Source: JBEIQE01 sp040376705 (lineage in GTDB: Bacteria > Pseudomonadota > Alphaproteobacteria > UBA2400). From it: 39,002 bases of DNA. Positions 38,208 through 39,002 of this stretch are shown in pieces (position 1 is the first letter of the stretch; every line of letters begins with the position of its first letter). The DNA lies in contig JBEIQE010000017.1 in assembly GCA_040376705.1 (NCBI GenBank), positions 1-39,002 of the forward strand, read 5' to 3'. The notes beneath the pieces were generated by a model. The model had not been told where the DNA came from. It worked only from the letters and a program-made list of their open reading frames with translations, and ran no database searches. Both the position numbers and the translations under genes were made by a program.

Positions 38208-38514
38208 AATATAGATGTTGAACTTCAGCCATACTTAGGTGTTCAAGCGCTACTCTGTAGCGTTCTTGCGGAGGCATCCAAGGCTTGTCTGTGCGAGTAT
38301 AGTCAGTACTATACCGTAGAGTCGGTTGTATAGTGCCGTCCGGAAGATGAATAAAAGCATCCATGCCAAGCAGCATCAAGCCCTGTGCTTGGCATCTTTT
38401 CTGGAATTCGATAGTATCGACAGCGCTAAGAATAAGTAGCTTTGATTCGTGTGGGTAGGGCAAAGCTAGCGGTCTGAATATTTCCTCTAATAGAGCTAGT
38501 TTTTCTGCATTCAT
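38179..38514 (-). CDS. Candidate immunity protein for the E5-like toxin
   Basis: 111-residue acidic protein encoded immediately downstream of the toxin domain. It starts NAEKLALLEEIF and includes LLILSAVDTIEFQKRC and a GMDAFIHLPDGTIQP strand pair. No homologue recognised. I chose the ATG at 38514, with AGAGAG about 10 bases upstream; ATG 38550 is in frame but lies inside the conserved toxin domain. The start lies 89 bases inside the toxin reading frame as read, while a TGA in the third frame overlaps this ATG as ATGA. Position makes it the first choice for cognate immunity, with a likely acidic surface to block an RNA-binding site (inference). Confidence 0.65.
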   Translation of the reverse strand: MNAEKLALLEEIFRPLALPYPHESKLLILSAVDTIEFQKRCQAQGLMLLGMDAFIHLPDGTIQPTLRYSTDYTRTDKPWMPPQERYRVALEHLSMAEVQHLYFESVFETRD

Positions 38515-39002
38515 GTTGTGGGTTCTCTCTTGGGTTTTCGAAAGTGTCATCGGGAGCCCAATTATGTTTAGTGCGATCGCTTACCTGAAGTACTGTTCCA
38601 GATAAATTGTCTATTACTACATAATCCTTTGCATCAATAAAGTATGCAGTAGCATTTGCCCAAGTTGCTTTATTAACTGCGCGGGCAACTTTAAGGGGAT
38701 TGTTGAACGCTTCAGTAATGGCAGCTTCTGACCAGCCACGACGAGCTAATGCGACCCAGCCCACAGGGTTAGTTGATAAAGCAGCTCCGCCAAGTAATGT
38801 AAGGCCACGCATTAGGATAGCAGGTGTTTGGTAAGCCAAGGTGGGTGCACCCAGTGATGCTTGCCCAATCCCCGGGTTAGGGCCGGGGGAGATGGGGCCG
38901 GGGTTGCGGATACCGCCGCCTGCAACTGAAATACTGCCAGAGCCAGTATTAGCCTGCGGCAGGGTGATGAGCGGCTCGACCTTGCAGTCGGCCAGCACGG
39001 CA
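38426..39002 (-). CDS. 3' end of a polymorphic toxin with colicin E5-like tRNase domain (partial)
   Basis: The gene runs off the right edge, so only the last ~191 residues are seen, with no stop upstream in frame. The visible part has a Gly/Pro-rich linker (GGGIRNPGPISPGPNPGIG), a hydrophobic segment (LMRGLTLLGGAALS), then a domain whose features match the colicin E5 ribonuclease: RRGWSEAAITEAFNNP, ATAYFIDAKDYVVIDN, then SGTVLQVSDRT and a following W-x-PDD. Colicin E5 cleaves the anticodons of tRNAs for Tyr, His, Asn and Asp. The domain should end near QHE; a further 27 residues overlap the immunity candidate in another frame. The delivery part of the protein is not in the window, so the secretion route is unknown. 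Confidence 0.8.
   Translation of the reverse strand, partial: AVLADCKVEPLITLPQANTGSGSISVAGGGIRNPGPISPGPNPGIGQASLGAPTLAYQTPAILMRGLTLLGGAALSTNPVGWVALARRGWSEAAITEAFNNPLKVARAVNKATWANATAYFIDAKDYVVIDNLSGTVLQVSDRTKHNWAPDDTFENPRENPQHECRKTSSIRGNIQTASFALPTRIKATYS

Noticed and set aside
1..39002. CRISPR arrays, rRNA genes, tRNA genes, insertion sequences and phage genes
   Set aside because: No regularly spaced repeats, no transposase or integrase-like proteins and no tRNA-like cloverleaf noticed in the intergenic regions; those regions are short, so a missed tRNA is unlikely but not excluded.

Overview
The window reads as the chromosome of an alphaproteobacterium. It has roughly 55-60% GC by eye, dense coding and many 1-14 bp gene overlaps. 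Three blocks support the assignment. The first is a YlxR/L7Ae fusion followed by infB, rbfA, truB, rpsO and pnp. The second is rph, rdgB and hemW transcribed away from hrcA and grpE. The third is dnaK, dnaJ and dapB close together, plus -10 elements of the CTAGATT type that resemble the Caulobacter GCTANAWC consensus. I cannot name a genus. Many lineage-specific proteins of unknown function sit inside otherwise conserved operons.

Region 1 (1-9560) is the translation and RNA-turnover block on the + strand: ylxR, infB, rbfA, truB, rpsO, pnp. Three small unknown genes are inserted between infB and rbfA, and one small reverse-strand gene sits between rbfA and truB. Strong hairpin terminators follow the first small gene, rpsO and pnp, and a weaker one follows infB. 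Leader hairpins precede rpsO and pnp.

Region 2 (9560-17920) is accessory. It holds a protein with three copies of a two-cysteine repeat, an Aer-like PAS protein overlapping a two-TM chemoreceptor, two convergent glycerophosphodiester phosphodiesterase-family genes, a nitronate monooxygenase family protein with a C-terminal Cys cluster, and a large pentapeptide-repeat protein.

Region 3 (17920-24419, - strand) looks like one long operon: rph, two paralogous papain/C39-like cysteine-protease-fold genes, rdgB, a diverged second Ham1/RdgB-family gene, a DUF486 membrane protein, hemW and an unknown gene. Most junctions overlap or are a few bases apart.

Region 4 (24420-32876) is the heat-shock block: hrcA, grpE, dnaK, dnaJ. 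Two reverse-strand unknown genes separate grpE from dnaK. Two tandem TerD-domain genes, preceded by a terminator hairpin, lie between dnaK and dnaJ.

Region 5 (32945-37503) carries a zinc importer (znuCB divergent from znuA around a near-perfect Zur box), dapB, and a divergent pair of DNA-repair genes (O6-alkylguanine-DNA alkyltransferase and endonuclease III).

Region 6 (37510-39002, - strand) is the 3' end of a polymorphic toxin with a colicin E5-like tRNA-nuclease domain, cut by the window edge, followed by three small genes that are the immunity candidates.

The least conventional elements are the TerD pair inside dnaK-dnaJ, the C39-like/Ham1-like insertions in the rph-rdgB-hemW operon, and the E5-like toxin locus. 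All functional statements are from reading the sequence; no database search was run.
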